DNA from: Bacteroidales bacterium
Lineage (GTDB): Bacteria; Bacteroidota; Bacteroidia; Bacteroidales; JAADJA01
DNA: 35,310 nucleotides
Direction of reading: 5' to 3'
NCBI GenBank assembly: GCA_030596605.1
Contig: JAUVJI010000033.1
Location: 1-35,310 of the forward strand
The number at the start of each line of letters is the position of its first letter. Position 1 is the first letter of the stretch. Under the pieces are notes generated by a model, which saw only the letters and a list, made by a program, of their open reading frames with translations, did not search any database and was not told the origin of the DNA. Position numbers and translations under genes: made by a program. This document shows positions 1 to 8,773 of this stretch, in pieces.

Positions 1-96
1 CTTAAGGAAAGGATTTATAAGGGCATTGATGAAATAAACAATGAGCCTGTAATCTTTCGTTGGAAATATAAAATGGATGAAATTAAAGTTATTTGA
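1..96 (+). mobile_element. C-terminal tail of an IS630-like transposase (5' part outside the window)
   Basis: An open frame enters from the left edge and stops at 94-96. It encodes 31 residues beginning LKERIYKGIDEIN and ending in a basic, Trp-containing tail. This resembles the last residues of IS630/Tc1-mariner-type transposases from memory. No catalytic DDE residue falls inside the window, so activity cannot be judged and no terminal inverted repeat could be defined. It could be another protein with a similar helical tail. The neighbouring fragments support a mobile-element-damaged region. Confidence 0.45.
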
Positions 97-101
97 TATG
101 A

Positions 102-302
102 TATATCAAGAACGAACTACTAGGTAAGCATCTGCTCCCAGAATTTCCTGTTGAAAAACTTGATGGCGCAATGCAAAAAATTGATGAGAAGAGTTTAAAT
201 TCGGAAAAATTAACATTATATAAATTATTTATGGTACTTAAAAATAATAAATTCAATCCAAATATATTCTATGACATGGATTTAAAACCTAAAACAATGT
301 AA
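102..302 (+). pseudogene. Orphan coding fragment, unrecognised
   Basis: A frame is open from just after a stop at 99-101 to a TAA at 300-302, encoding about 66 residues (starts YIKNELLGKHLLPEF, ends LKPKTM). Its composition looks protein-like, but there is no start codon near the beginning: the first ATG is about 16 codons in. It begins 6 nt after the transposase stop, as expected for the 3' part of a gene interrupted by an insertion. I do not recognise the family. It may also be chance coding. Confidence 0.3.
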
Positions 303-370
303 TAACTTTTAGTAGATTTATAAAATTGGACTTGAAACATACAACCATCTCTTTTTTTTATATTAAATGT

Positions 371-520
371 TTACAGTACCGCAGGTAATTTCCTTAACAA
401 TATCAAGAGTGTCTGTTTAGCATATATAAGGGTTAAAATTAGATATAAGATAAGTTGGTTAAATATTAGCTGAATCCAAAGCATATTCTATTTTCAGAGT
501 AATTAATTAAGCTTTTTCGC
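371..520 (+). repeat. 150-nt imperfect dispersed repeat, copy A
   Basis: This stretch aligns nearly without gaps to 8176-8325. Two blocks are conserved. The first is the opening 50 nt, containing the inverted repeat TACC-GCA-GGTA and the string TCAAGAGTGTCTGTTT. The second starts at 466 (TTAGCTGAAT, then AAAG.ATATTCT). The distance between the blocks is 95 nt in both copies although the AT-rich middle has diverged. It lies in non-coding DNA between two gene remnants. Its function is unknown. Confidence 0.75.
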
Positions 521-546
521 GCCAAAAAAAAACATGTCATTTTTGT

Positions 547-735
547 ACTGTATCAATAGGAATTGGTGGTATGGTTGGTGGTGGAATTTTTGCTGTCCAT
601 GGACTGGCTGTTACAAATATCATTACACATAGTAATAGTAATTTTCATGAGACTGATAGAATTTATACTGATGTGTTAGCTCCATTTTCAAATGATCAAT
701 ACTCAGGTCAAACTATATTTATAAAACCGAAATAG
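547..735 (+). pseudogene. Remnant of an APC-family amino-acid permease
   Basis: The frame reads TVSIGIGGMVGGGIFAV and continues to a TAG at 733-735. The Gly-rich run is the signature of the first transmembrane helix of APC-superfamily permeases, and it is directly followed by about 40 polar residues (THSNSNFHETDRIY...) that do not continue as a membrane protein. The real gene would be over 400 codons. It looks like an N-terminal stub with an internal deletion joined to another part. No start codon was seen upstream. Confidence 0.5.
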
Positions 736-824
736 TAGATTTGTGAGTAATTAGTATTTTTGGTGTATGTTGATTTGCAGATGCTTTAAACCGATTTAAA
801 AAATTTATAATATTCGATAAATTA

Positions 825-1910
825 ATGGTAACAGATAGTAGTCTTTTCAAATTTACGGTCAAGTTGGTTATTGCAACTTTAATAGTAGTAGTTCTTATTT
901 TGGGTAAATCATTTCTTATTCCATTGGCCTGGAGTATACTGATCGGACTTTCAAGTTTTCAATTAATCAATAAATTGAAGGAAAAGTCTATTATTCCTGC
1001 CGGGCTCATTATTCTATTGTATATAATTTTTATAATTTCAATCATTGCATTGATTTTTTATTTCTTTTTTATTGAACTATCACATATTGCTTCGGATCTT
1101 CCCGAGCTTAGAGGTAAAATATCTGCAAGTATTCATGCCTTATCATTACAATTAGGTGAGATGGGTGTACATATTCCCGATCATATTGATAAAGAATTTA
1201 TTAATCAATGGATTAACGGACACTCAGATACGATTTTAGGGTTTATTTCCGGTTTTGGTGATACTGTTTGGCATATAGTATTAATCATGTTTTATTTGTT
1301 CTTTATACTTTATTATGGCGATCTGGCGCCTCAGTTTATACAATCAAAAGTGAAAGACGAAAAGAAAAGGGAAGAGATAAAGCAGAAAACCAATTATTCA
1401 ATCAAAGTTATAAAGAGTTATTTTATTGGGTTATTAATACTGGCTTTACTAACCGGAACATTAGATTATATTGTTTTCCTGATATTTGGATTGGAGTATG
1501 CATTGTTTTTGGCCGTATTGCTTGCAATATTAAACTTAATACCTTTTGTAGGAAATCCGGTTGGGCTACTAATAGTTGCATTATTCACTCTGGTAACTGA
1601 GGATTCCTTAGTTTCTTTATTAATGGTTATTGTAGCATTATGGGTCGTTAATTTTTTCCATGAAAATGTATTGCGGCCATGGCTGTTAGGCGATCGCTTA
1701 CAAATAAATGCTTTTGTTGTATTTATGGCGGTTATAGTTGGTGGCCTTATATGGGGAGTTTCAGGGATGATCTTATTTATACCCCTTGCCGGTATTGTAA
1801 AAGTTATTTTGAGCAATAGCGATGAAACTGCACACTATGCAATTCTGTTTTCTGAAAGGAAAAAGAGAAAAAGCGAAAAAAATAAAACTGAAAATATTTT
1901 ATTAGTGTGA
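825..1910 (+). CDS. AI-2E family transporter (PerM/YdiK-like membrane protein)
   Basis: This 361-residue polytopic inner-membrane protein has two hydrophobic segments at residues 10-60, a soluble loop (about 85-140, containing the predicted amphipathic part) and a cluster of membrane helices from about 145 to 330, ending in a basic tail. The arrangement and length match the AI-2E/UPF0118 transporter family, whose substrates include autoinducer-2 in some members and Na+/Li+ exchange in others, so the substrate is not predictable. The ATG at 825 is the first in frame. The stop overlaps the GTG of the next gene by 4 bp, so the two are probably translationally coupled. It is the first gene of an envelope operon. 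Confidence 0.88.
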   Translation: MVTDSSLFKFTVKLVIATLIVVVLILGKSFLIPLAWSILIGLSSFQLINKLKEKSIIPAGLIILLYIIFIISIIALIFYFFFIELSHIASDLPELRGKISASIHALSLQLGEMGVHIPDHIDKEFINQWINGHSDTILGFISGFGDTVWHIVLIMFYLFFILYYGDLAPQFIQSKVKDEKKREEIKQKTNYSIKVIKSYFIGLLILALLTGTLDYIVFLIFGLEYALFLAVLLAILNLIPFVGNPVGLLIVALFTLVTEDSLVSLLMVIVALWVVNFFHENVLRPWLLGDRLQINAFVVFMAVIVGGLIWGVSGMILFIPLAGIVKVILSNSDETAHYAILFSERKKRKSEKNKTENILLV

Positions 1911-2785
1911 AAAAAGTATCTGCTATACTTCTCATTTCATTGATAAATTTATTGTCGAAGTTCCCATTGGTATTTCTTTATTTAATTTCAGATTTTCTCT
2001 TCTTTCTAATATTTTATGGTTTCAGATACCGCCGTAAAGTTGTTTGTGAGAACCTTAAACAATCCTTTCCTGAAAAATCATATGAATCTATTCATACTCT
2101 GGAAAAGAAATTTTTTAAGCACTTTTGTGATTATGGGATTGAATCATTTAAAAACTTAAGTGGGGATAAAAAAACAATTACAAAAAGAGTAAACTTTAAA
2201 AATATTGAAATAATTCAGCAATTATATGATCAGAAAAAAAGTATTATTCTTTACGCAGGTCATTATGGAAACTGGGAGTGGCTTTCAATTCTTCCTCTTT
2301 ATGTTTCATATCGTATGATTGCATTTTATCAACCCCTGTCAAATTCAATATTTGATAAACTTTTCAAAGACTCACGGGAAAAGTATGGAATAATTGCAGT
2401 TCCTTCCGGTCGGGCATTTAAAGCGCTTAAAAAATATAACGATAACCAGGAATTAACATTGGCTTTAGTGCTTGGAGATCAAAGCCCTCCCCCTAATGGG
2501 CCAAAGGTCTGGTTTAAATTTCTTAATCAGGAAACCGCATTTTTAATAGGCCCCAATAAAATAGCAAAAAGATTAAATCATGTTGTAGTTTATCCCCATT
2601 TTTCAAAAACATCAAGAGGTTACTATGACGTTGAATTTAAAATTATTCAACCTGATAAAGATGATAAAAGAGATAACCCTATCATACACAGCTATGCCGA
2701 ACAACTCGAAAATAGTATTATCAAGGATCCAAGTCTATGGCTGTGGTCACATCGACGTTGGAAGCTTAAGCAATCCGAAAACTAA
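1907..2785 (+). CDS. LpxL/HtrB-type lipid A acyltransferase
   Basis: This 292-residue membrane-anchored protein is predicted to transfer a secondary acyl chain onto the lipid A precursor at the inner membrane. It has an N-terminal hydrophobic anchor (about residues 4-38) and the family HX4(D/E) catalytic motif as H119-YGNW-E124. It also has the GDQSPPPNGP segment near residue 190 and the closing WLWSHRRWK block typical of the family. The start is a GTG inside the stop of the upstream transporter (4-bp overlap), the only sensible start in frame. The AsmA-like gene follows after a short gap, consistent with an outer-membrane biogenesis operon. Which acyl chain is used cannot be told. Confidence 0.9.
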   Translation: MKKVSAILLISLINLLSKFPLVFLYLISDFLFFLIFYGFRYRRKVVCENLKQSFPEKSYESIHTLEKKFFKHFCDYGIESFKNLSGDKKTITKRVNFKNIEIIQQLYDQKKSIILYAGHYGNWEWLSILPLYVSYRMIAFYQPLSNSIFDKLFKDSREKYGIIAVPSGRAFKALKKYNDNQELTLALVLGDQSPPPNGPKVWFKFLNQETAFLIGPNKIAKRLNHVVVYPHFSKTSRGYYDVEFKIIQPDKDDKRDNPIIHSYAEQLENSIIKDPSLWLWSHRRWKLKQSEN

Positions 2786-2845
2786 TTCAGTTTGTTATAC
2801 TATTTTTATGTTTTTGCGTTTGAAATTGATTTTATTAAATACTAT

Positions 2846-5800
2846 ATGAGAAAAAAAATTACAAAACTGATTTCTTTACTAATTGTACTCCTTATTACAC
2901 CGGTGATTTTCCTGTTTGTATTATCAAAGGTTCATCACAAAACAACACACAATGAAATAATTGATTTTATTAACAAAGAATTGGATGGTAAGGTTACTTT
3001 TCAGGAGTTTTCACTTTCTTACTTAAGGCATTTTCCACGGGTACACATTAATTTACAGGATATTTCATTTAAGGATGAGACAAATGAAGTAGCGAAAATT
3101 GGTAATCTTGATTTACTATTAAACCTAAAAAATTTCTGGAAAAGAAAGCTTAACATTGAAGGGCTAATTATTAATGACGGGGAGATTCATTTGATGGTTG
3201 ACAGCCTTGGTAATAAAGCACACATCTTTGGCAATAAAAATAAATCTTCCGGCAGTTCTCCGGGCGCTCTGCTGATTAATGCAGATAATATTAGAATTCT
3301 CAATAGCAGGCTTCATTTTGCCAATGAGATTAAAGGCAACAGGAGTTATATTTATATCAAAGAATCACAACTTGACCTTATCACTCAGGACTCTTTGATA
3401 CTGATTAAAGGCTCTTTAGAGGGGCAGCTTGATTCCCTGATCTCTAATAATACTTTATTGTTCAAAGGTCAACCGGTTGAGGGCCGGGAGGCTGTTTTTA
3501 CAATCAATAGGTATAGCGGAGAGAAAATACTGCAGGAGGGTTATTTGATGGCTCATACCCTCAAGTTAGAACCTCGATTCAAAATGAAACCTCATAAAGA
3601 TGGACAATTGATTGAATTGTTTATTTCCGGGGAAGATAATTTTAATGATGTCCTTAGTCTTTTTGAATTTCACACAGGCATAAATTTGATACAGGTTAAC
3701 CCGGAAGCTAAACTAAAAATCTTCTATAATCAGAATGGATTTGTTAACCCCTTTCTCAGGCCATATAATGAATTAGACTTTGAAATTTCCAATGCAGAAT
3801 TTACCGGTGAAGAATTACCATTTCCATTGAAAGTTGGAGGAATAAAGGGAAACTACAATAATGGAGAAGGCCATTCACCTGAAACAGTTGAATTGCAGAT
3901 TGATACAATTCATGTAGAGGTAAGCGAAAGTTTTATTAACGGACGGTTTAAACTTACCAATCTCAAAGACCCTATTGTGGATGCACATTTTATTTCACAG
4001 TTGGATATGAATCATTTAATTAAACAAAATGAAAATATCAGCATATCAGGAACCATTGATGCTGACCTGGTGCTTGATGGAAAAATCAGCGAATTGAAAA
4101 AATTGCACTTTAAAGGGAAACAGCAGGCAAAAGGCTCGATAGAAGTAAAGAACCTGGAACTTGTTTTGAACGACAAGGGCTATAAAATTGAACTTATAAA
4201 AGGTACTTCCCTACTGAACAATCATATCTTTGAGGTAACTTCACTTGTGGGAGCTTTTAACGAATCAGCTTTTCATTTTCAGGGAAATTTCGAAAATCTG
4301 GATGAGTACATTCTTGAGGATAAAAAAAATCTAACGGGGAAATTTACCCTCAATTTTGATAAGCTTGACCTTCGAAAACTTAATTTAAAATCAGAAGAAA
4401 AAAAACCAGATAAAAAATCCGGCGGCATGCTTCCCCTTGAAAACATGGCATTGGAATTTTCGGTAAATGGCAAAGAGGTTGTTACTGAAATAGGGAGTAT
4501 AAAAAATCTCAGGTTGAACAGCCGAATTGAGAATCAGGCATTACATATTAAAACAATGGATTTCCTTTACCAGGATGGTTCAGTTAAAGGAAGCGGGAAG
4601 ATTTTATTCAACGAACAGGGGATCGATTCTGTTATTGCGTCCATTAATGGAAAATTCCAAAATCTGAACATTAAAATTCCTGAAACTGAAAACACATTAA
4701 AGGATTCGCCTGGCAAACCATTCAGATTCCCTTCATTCATGAACGCTGATATCGATATGGAAATAGTGCATGGTGAAATAAAAGATGAACAATTTAAAAA
4801 TTTCATACTGCAAGCTAATATTAAGGGGCCGGAAGTAATTGTTCAAAAATTCAACGTGGATGCTCTGGATGGGAATACCAATATTACATGCCGTTTTCTT
4901 TTCGGAGAGGCGGGGCTGACCGGCCTTTGGGCCGATGCCGGTTTTCATTTCGTCCGGATCGATGTTAAATCCATATTAAATAAATTTGATAAAGAAGATT
5001 CTATTAGTACTACAAACGGGTTTTGGCAGATTCCCCAGGAAATGGATGTCAGGATTAATTTCTCATCTAAGGAGATTGTTTATCGCGATGCAACGATTTC
5101 AAATTTTCAATCCAATATCCATGCAACGGAACACCAAATTGAAATAATGGATTTATACTCTGATTTACCTTTTGGTAATATCCAAATGGATTTACTGGTT
5201 TCGGATTATCAAAATGATAAGATAAATTACAATGGAGATGTCAATTTCTCAATTGATAGTCTGGACGTTAATAAATTATTAAAGATGAAAGCGCTTGGCA
5301 TTCCTGCTCAGAAGTTTAAGAGACAGGAGCCGGCCACTTCAAATAAAAAAAATCTATTACTTGCGTTACCGGATAATATCAACTTAAAACTCAATACTTC
5401 TGCAAAGTATATTTCTTATAAAAATGCAATAGTTGAAGATTTAATATTGCAAATTACTAGCAATAATGAAAAATTAGATTTAGAAAAGCTGGATTATAAA
5501 TTTGCAGGTGGGAGTATGAAAATTCACGGTCATTTGCTTAGGGGAGAGCCCAATTCAAATCAGGGATATCTTTATTCAATAGCAGACGAAATTGATATCC
5601 GGGAATTTTTTAACTCTTTTGATAATTTCGGCCAGGATGTTTTTAATGTTGAGAATACATCAGGAAAAATATCATGGGCATCCCATTATTATTTTAGTCT
5701 TGATAAAGATTTTAAACTAACAAAAGATGATAACCTATGGTTGATAAACGCCATAGTTCATCATGCCGAATTTGACAAAGTTGAGCCTATTGAAAAGACA

Positions 5801-6211
5801 CTGTTTTTTGTTGGTCATAAATCAAAAGATAAAATGATAGTGAATAAACTGGATGTAAAAGCATTTATATATGGGAGCAAAATCTATTTCAGTGATGTTT
5901 TAATGAATGATAATATTGCCAATCTCGATGTATTTGGTGAAGTGGACTTAAATGAAAAAGAATTGGATCTGGGTCTTGAGATAAGCTTGAGTGACTTGTT
6001 TTTCCGTTCAAAAAAGGAAAGGCTTGTTGAAACACAGGAAGGTGTTGTGAACCTTGATAAAGATGCAAAATTATTCCTGAGAATGACAGGCCCATTTTCC
6101 GATCACAAATTAAAAATGATTTCTAAACGAAAATTCAACAAGAATCGAGAATATTTGCTGGATGATATTAAGACGGCAGAAGGGGAGTATAGAAAGAAAC
6201 AAATTAAATAA
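2846..6211 (+). CDS. Large AsmA-like envelope protein
   Basis: This 1121-residue protein has one N-terminal transmembrane anchor (about residues 8-28) followed by a very long periplasmic region of alternating beta strands. The opening after the anchor (FINKELDGKVTFQEFSLSYL) and the later 'IDIRIENGEI'-like strands fit the AsmA family, relatives of bridge-like lipid-transfer proteins involved in outer-membrane lipid homeostasis. The frame can be extended to a TTG at 2792, but the ATG at 2846 places the start directly before a Met-Arg-Lys-Lys signal anchor and is chosen. It precedes a broken TamB-like gene of the same superfamily, a common pairing. Precise lipid cargo is unknown. Confidence 0.8.
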   Translation: MRKKITKLISLLIVLLITPVIFLFVLSKVHHKTTHNEIIDFINKELDGKVTFQEFSLSYLRHFPRVHINLQDISFKDETNEVAKIGNLDLLLNLKNFWKRKLNIEGLIINDGEIHLMVDSLGNKAHIFGNKNKSSGSSPGALLINADNIRILNSRLHFANEIKGNRSYIYIKESQLDLITQDSLILIKGSLEGQLDSLISNNTLLFKGQPVEGREAVFTINRYSGEKILQEGYLMAHTLKLEPRFKMKPHKDGQLIELFISGEDNFNDVLSLFEFHTGINLIQVNPEAKLKIFYNQNGFVNPFLRPYNELDFEISNAEFTGEELPFPLKVGGIKGNYNNGEGHSPETVELQIDTIHVEVSESFINGRFKLTNLKDPIVDAHFISQLDMNHLIKQNENISISGTIDADLVLDGKISELKKLHFKGKQQAKGSIEVKNLELVLNDKGYKIELIKGTSLLNNHIFEVTSLVGAFNESAFHFQGNFENLDEYILEDKKNLTGKFTLNFDKLDLRKLNLKSEEKKPDKKSGGMLPLENMALEFSVNGKEVVTEIGSIKNLRLNSRIENQALHIKTMDFLYQDGSVKGSGKILFNEQGIDSVIASINGKFQNLNIKIPETENTLKDSPGKPFRFPSFMNADIDMEIVHGEIKDEQFKNFILQANIKGPEVIVQKFNVDALDGNTNITCRFLFGEAGLTGLWADAGFHFVRIDVKSILNKFDKEDSISTTNGFWQIPQEMDVRINFSSKEIVYRDATISNFQSNIHATEHQIEIMDLYSDLPFGNIQMDLLVSDYQNDKINYNGDVNFSIDSLDVNKLLKMKALGIPAQKFKRQEPATSNKKNLLLALPDNINLKLNTSAKYISYKNAIVEDLILQITSNNEKLDLEKLDYKFAGGSMKIHGHLLRGEPNSNQGYLYSIADEIDIREFFNSFDNFGQDVFNVENTSGKISWASHYYFSLDKDFKLTKDDNLWLINAIVHHAEFDKVEPIEKTLFFVGHKSKDKMIVNKLDVKAFIYGSKIYFSDVLMNDNIANLDVFGEVDLNEKELDLGLEISLSDLFFRSKKERLVETQEGVVNLDKDAKLFLRMTGPFSDHKLKMISKRKFNKNREYLLDDIKTAEGEYRKKQIK

Positions 6212-6220
6212 GTTTAAAAG

Positions 6221-6254
6221 CTTCGTGTCTTTTTGCCTTAGTGGTAAAAAAAAG
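6221..6254 (+). repeat. Copy of a short 'TTCGTG..TTTGTGCCTT' type dispersed repeat
   Basis: The stretch CTTCGTGTCTTTTTGCCTTA followed by GTGGTAAAAAAA, directly after the AsmA stop, resembles copies at 12961-13010 and within 33660-33740. Similar strings are, from memory, scattered in intergenic DNA of many Bacteroidota. It lies where the start of the TamB-like gene is expected, which makes the start of that gene uncertain. Confidence 0.4.
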
Positions 6255-7386
6255 AATATCAAACAATTAAGTAAACATAAAAGATTAGATATATTATTAA
6301 AAACTTCTATAGGTTTTGTATTTGGAATAATTTTAATATTGCTTTTGCTGCAGCTTGTTATTATGATTCCGGCAGTACAGAATAAACTTAAAAAAGGTAA
6401 GCGTTTCTGCATTACAAGAACAGCTTAACAGCGACGTTTCCATTGGGCAATTCCGGCTGGGGTTTCCAAAAAAATTAAAGGTGAGCGAAATCTTTGTTTC
6501 GCAAAATGAATCGGATACACTTCTTTATTTGGGTGAGTTTTCAATCAACATAAAATTATTCCCTCTTTTCAATCACAAAATCATTGCCCAAAAAATCGAA
6601 CTGAAAAATATTATAGGAGATTTTGAAAGGCTTTTTGCACAGTTGGCAGCAGATTCGACAGATAATGAGAAAGAACAGGTTCAGGATTCAGAATCTGATT
6701 CCTGGGAATTTGCTGTGAACCGGCTTTTAGTGGAATCTTCATATATCGAATACCGGGATGAAGATATTGGCTTTGACCTTATTATGGATATCGGAACAAT
6801 CAACCTGCACCTTGGTACGCTTAATCTTGACACCCTGATTTTTTGTAAGCGTATTGAAATCAGTGAAACAAAAATAAGTTATGAATCTCTAAATATCCCT
6901 GAAGATGATGACACCTCTGTATTTGAGTTTGCGGATATTTATGTAGAAAAAGCCCATCTTACTAATTCGGAATTTGCTTATATCGACACGGCAAGTGCAA
7001 TTTTGTTTTATGCGGAAGGTGAACAAGTTAATGTGAGTGGTCTTTTAGTTGATATTACCCATGAAAAAGTTATTATTAACGAGGGATATGCAAAAAACAC
7101 CACAACCTCTGTTATATTTCTTCCGAAAAATGACACAACCCCTGAAACTTATGACTATCTAAACTGGGGGCAATATTTATGGAGGGTGGAAGGAAACATT
7201 CTTGATGTCATTGGTTACAAACTAACAGTTGATTATTTTGAGGAACCCGAACCTAAAGGACATTTCAACAATGAACATTTGAACTTTTATGATGTGAAAG
7301 GTAAGCTTACCAACTTTATTTTGGACTATGATTTCAGGAATTTTAAAAATGAGAGACTTCTCAGGGGAAAGGTTACTTGTAGATAA
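6225..7386 (+). pseudogene. TamB-like gene, frameshifted and truncated
   Basis: Two adjoining frames together encode the N-terminal quarter of a TamB-like translocation and assembly protein. The first ends in a membrane anchor then IPAVQNKLKKGKRF and stops at about 6428. The +1 frame from about 6397 reads SVSALQEQLNSDVSIGQFRL then GFPKKLKVSEIFV, the expected TamB continuation ('SIGxxxLGFPKKL'). The break lies at the A6-GGT run 6390-6398. The second frame runs about 330 codons and stops at 7386 after VTCR, whereas family members have well over 1000 residues, so the C-terminal DUF490 domain is missing. No convincing start exists; GTG at 6225 and ATG at 6162 are both possible. It follows the AsmA-like gene within 13 bp. 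A sequencing error could explain the frameshift but not the truncation. Confidence 0.75.
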
Positions 7387-7395
7387 ATCATTAAA

Positions 7396-7421
7396 GGGGG
7401 GGGGTATTTTTTATATATTTG
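7396..7421 (+). promoter_or_regulatory. Predicted promoter with a G9 tract in its spacer
   Basis: TATATTTG at 7414-7421 matches the Bacteroidota -7 pattern TAnnTTTG and lies 64 nt upstream of the DUF4145 start. Nine consecutive G residues at 7396-7404 occupy the interval where the 19-nt spacer would be. No TTG is seen at the -33 position. The tract is striking in this AT-rich sequence and is a candidate slippage site. Confidence 0.4.
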
Positions 7422-7485
7422 TAATAAATAAGTGAAATCTTCATTGAATTTTATTTTTAAGCAATATTAATATTTAGTTAGCAAT

Positions 7486-8175
7486 ATGAAAAGCCTTTGT
7501 GAAATATGCAAAACATATACAAATCAAAAGGTATTGGGTGATAAGAAAGTATACTTTTATGATGATGCATTACCCGGTTGGGAAGAAGAACACATTTATC
7601 AAATTATTGAATGTGGTGGGTGTGAAAATGTAAGTTTTCGTCATTTATATACAGATTCTATAACAAAGAACCATTCACAATCAGAAGGATTAGACCCCTA
7701 TACACAAATATTATATCCTAAAAGAACAAAAGATACAATAGATATTAAAACATTACTTAATACCCCGGTTAACATAGTTAACATCTATCGAGAAACAATA
7801 GATGCTTTTAACAATAATCAAACAATATTATGTAGTGGGGGAATTAGAGCAATAATAGAAGGTATCTGTAAAGATAAAGGTATTAAAAGTGGGGAAATAA
7901 CTGATAAAGGTGGGAAAAAGAGAAATTCAACAGGATTAGAAGGAAAAATTGAAGGCTTAGTAAGTGAACGATTTTTAACAAAATCAAATGCAGAAACTCT
8001 ACATGATTTAAGATTTATGGGGAATGAAGCATTACATGAGTTAGAATCTCCAACAAAAAATGAATTAAAATTAGCAATTGAAATTATTGAATCTACAATA
8101 AATAATATTTATGAAATAGCTCATAAAGCTGTTGTACTTAAACAAGAAACGGCCAGAAGAAAAAGAAAAAAATGA
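7486..8175 (+). CDS. DUF4145 domain protein with N-terminal zinc ribbon
   Basis: This 229-residue soluble protein has CxxC pairs at C5/C8 and C43/C46 that probably bind zinc, and a helical C-terminal half with the DUF4145 pattern: GGIRAIIEGICKDKGI near 118-133, then ETLHDLRFMGNEALHE near 170-186. DUF4145 occurs alone or fused to restriction and helicase proteins and is frequent in defence and mobile regions; its biochemical role is not established. The gene sits between a truncated TamB remnant and the 150-nt repeat, has no operon partner, and is AT-rich with many AGA/ATA codons compared with its neighbours. This fits acquired cargo. The basic Lys/Arg tail is unusual. Confidence 0.82.
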   Translation: MKSLCEICKTYTNQKVLGDKKVYFYDDALPGWEEEHIYQIIECGGCENVSFRHLYTDSITKNHSQSEGLDPYTQILYPKRTKDTIDIKTLLNTPVNIVNIYRETIDAFNNNQTILCSGGIRAIIEGICKDKGIKSGEITDKGGKKRNSTGLEGKIEGLVSERFLTKSNAETLHDLRFMGNEALHELESPTKNELKLAIEIIESTINNIYEIAHKAVVLKQETARRKRKK

Positions 8176-8325
8176 TTACTATACCGCAGGTAAATTCCTG
8201 TAAACATTCAAGAGTGTCTGTTTTGCCTAAAAATAATAAGTAGTAATATATGACAACTTTTTATTGTTAATTAGCTGAATTTAAAGAATATTCTGTTATT
8301 CAGGATTGCAGAGTGTTCTTTTTTG
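8176..8325 (+). repeat. 150-nt imperfect dispersed repeat, copy B
   Basis: This copy starts at the first base after the DUF4145 stop codon and aligns to 371-520. The first 50 nt carry TACCGCAGGTA and TCAAGAGTGTCTGTTT, and the second block begins with TTAGCTGAAT at 8271. The spacing between blocks is the same as in copy A. CAGG-TAAATT-CCTG gives a second small inverted repeat. The position at a gene end suggests a 3' element or the boundary of an acquired segment. Confidence 0.75.
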
Positions 8326-8604
8326 TCATTATTTCAGCTCCCTAAAAAATAGCCCAAATTTGTACCTTTTCAAAAAAAAGAATTAGCGATTAGTATTTAA
8401 TACAACTTTGTTTTAATGCAATTTCTGAATTGCTTGCTATTCAATGATTATATAAGTTTTATATATAGTATAGTTTTCCTAAAAAAGGTGAAAAATTGAA
8501 AATATTCAAAATTGAGTAAAATGAGGTATTTTTTAATATATATGCTTAATCCTTCATTTTTGTTTTTTGCAGAATTTAAGTAAAAGTTTAGGTATAGTTT
8601 AAGT
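8326..8604. other. AT-rich intergenic stretch without a gene
   Basis: Neither strand shows an open frame of convincing length or composition, and no RNA gene was recognised. The stretch separates the repeat from the terminator of tRNA-Glu. Confidence 0.6.
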
Positions 8605-8608
8605 AAGA

Positions 8609-8645
8609 AAATAAAAAAGGCCATAGAATCGCTTTCTATGACCTT
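8609..8645 (-). terminator. Intrinsic terminator of tRNA-Glu
   Basis: Read on the minus strand, AAGGTCATAGAA and TTCTATGGCCTT form a hairpin around a 5-nt loop with one mismatch, followed by a run of T residues (A-run on plus at 8613-8618). It lies 18 nt past the 3' end of the tRNA. Confidence 0.75.
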
Positions 8646-8662
8646 AATCTGTGTTTTATCTG

Positions 8663-8734
8663 TAGTCCGTAGGGGAATCGAACCCCTGTTACCAGGATGA
8701 AAACCTGGCGTCCTAACCCCTAGACGAACGGACC
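8663..8734 (-). tRNA. tRNA-Glu (anticodon TTC)
   Basis: The minus strand folds into a 72-nt cloverleaf: acceptor GGTCCGT/ACGGACT, anticodon stem CCAGG/CCTGG around loop TTTTCAT (anticodon TTC), and T arm AGGGG-TTCGATT-CCCCT. The first acceptor pair is G-U. CCA is not encoded. A promoter is found upstream and a terminator downstream, so it appears to be transcribed alone. Confidence 0.96.
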
Positions 8735-8773
8735 ATTATATAAAGAACAATTAATTTTTAACTTTTGGGAGTG

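Noticed and set aside
371..520. Integron attC site or gene cassette (with 8176-8325)
   Set aside because: Copy B does begin right at a gene stop, but neither copy has a clear RYYYAAC/GTTRRRY core pair or an overall long palindrome, and no integrase gene is in the window.
6110..6412. 100-codon minus-strand ORF across the AsmA/TamB junction
   Set aside because: Overlaps two supported plus-strand coding regions and shows no family features.
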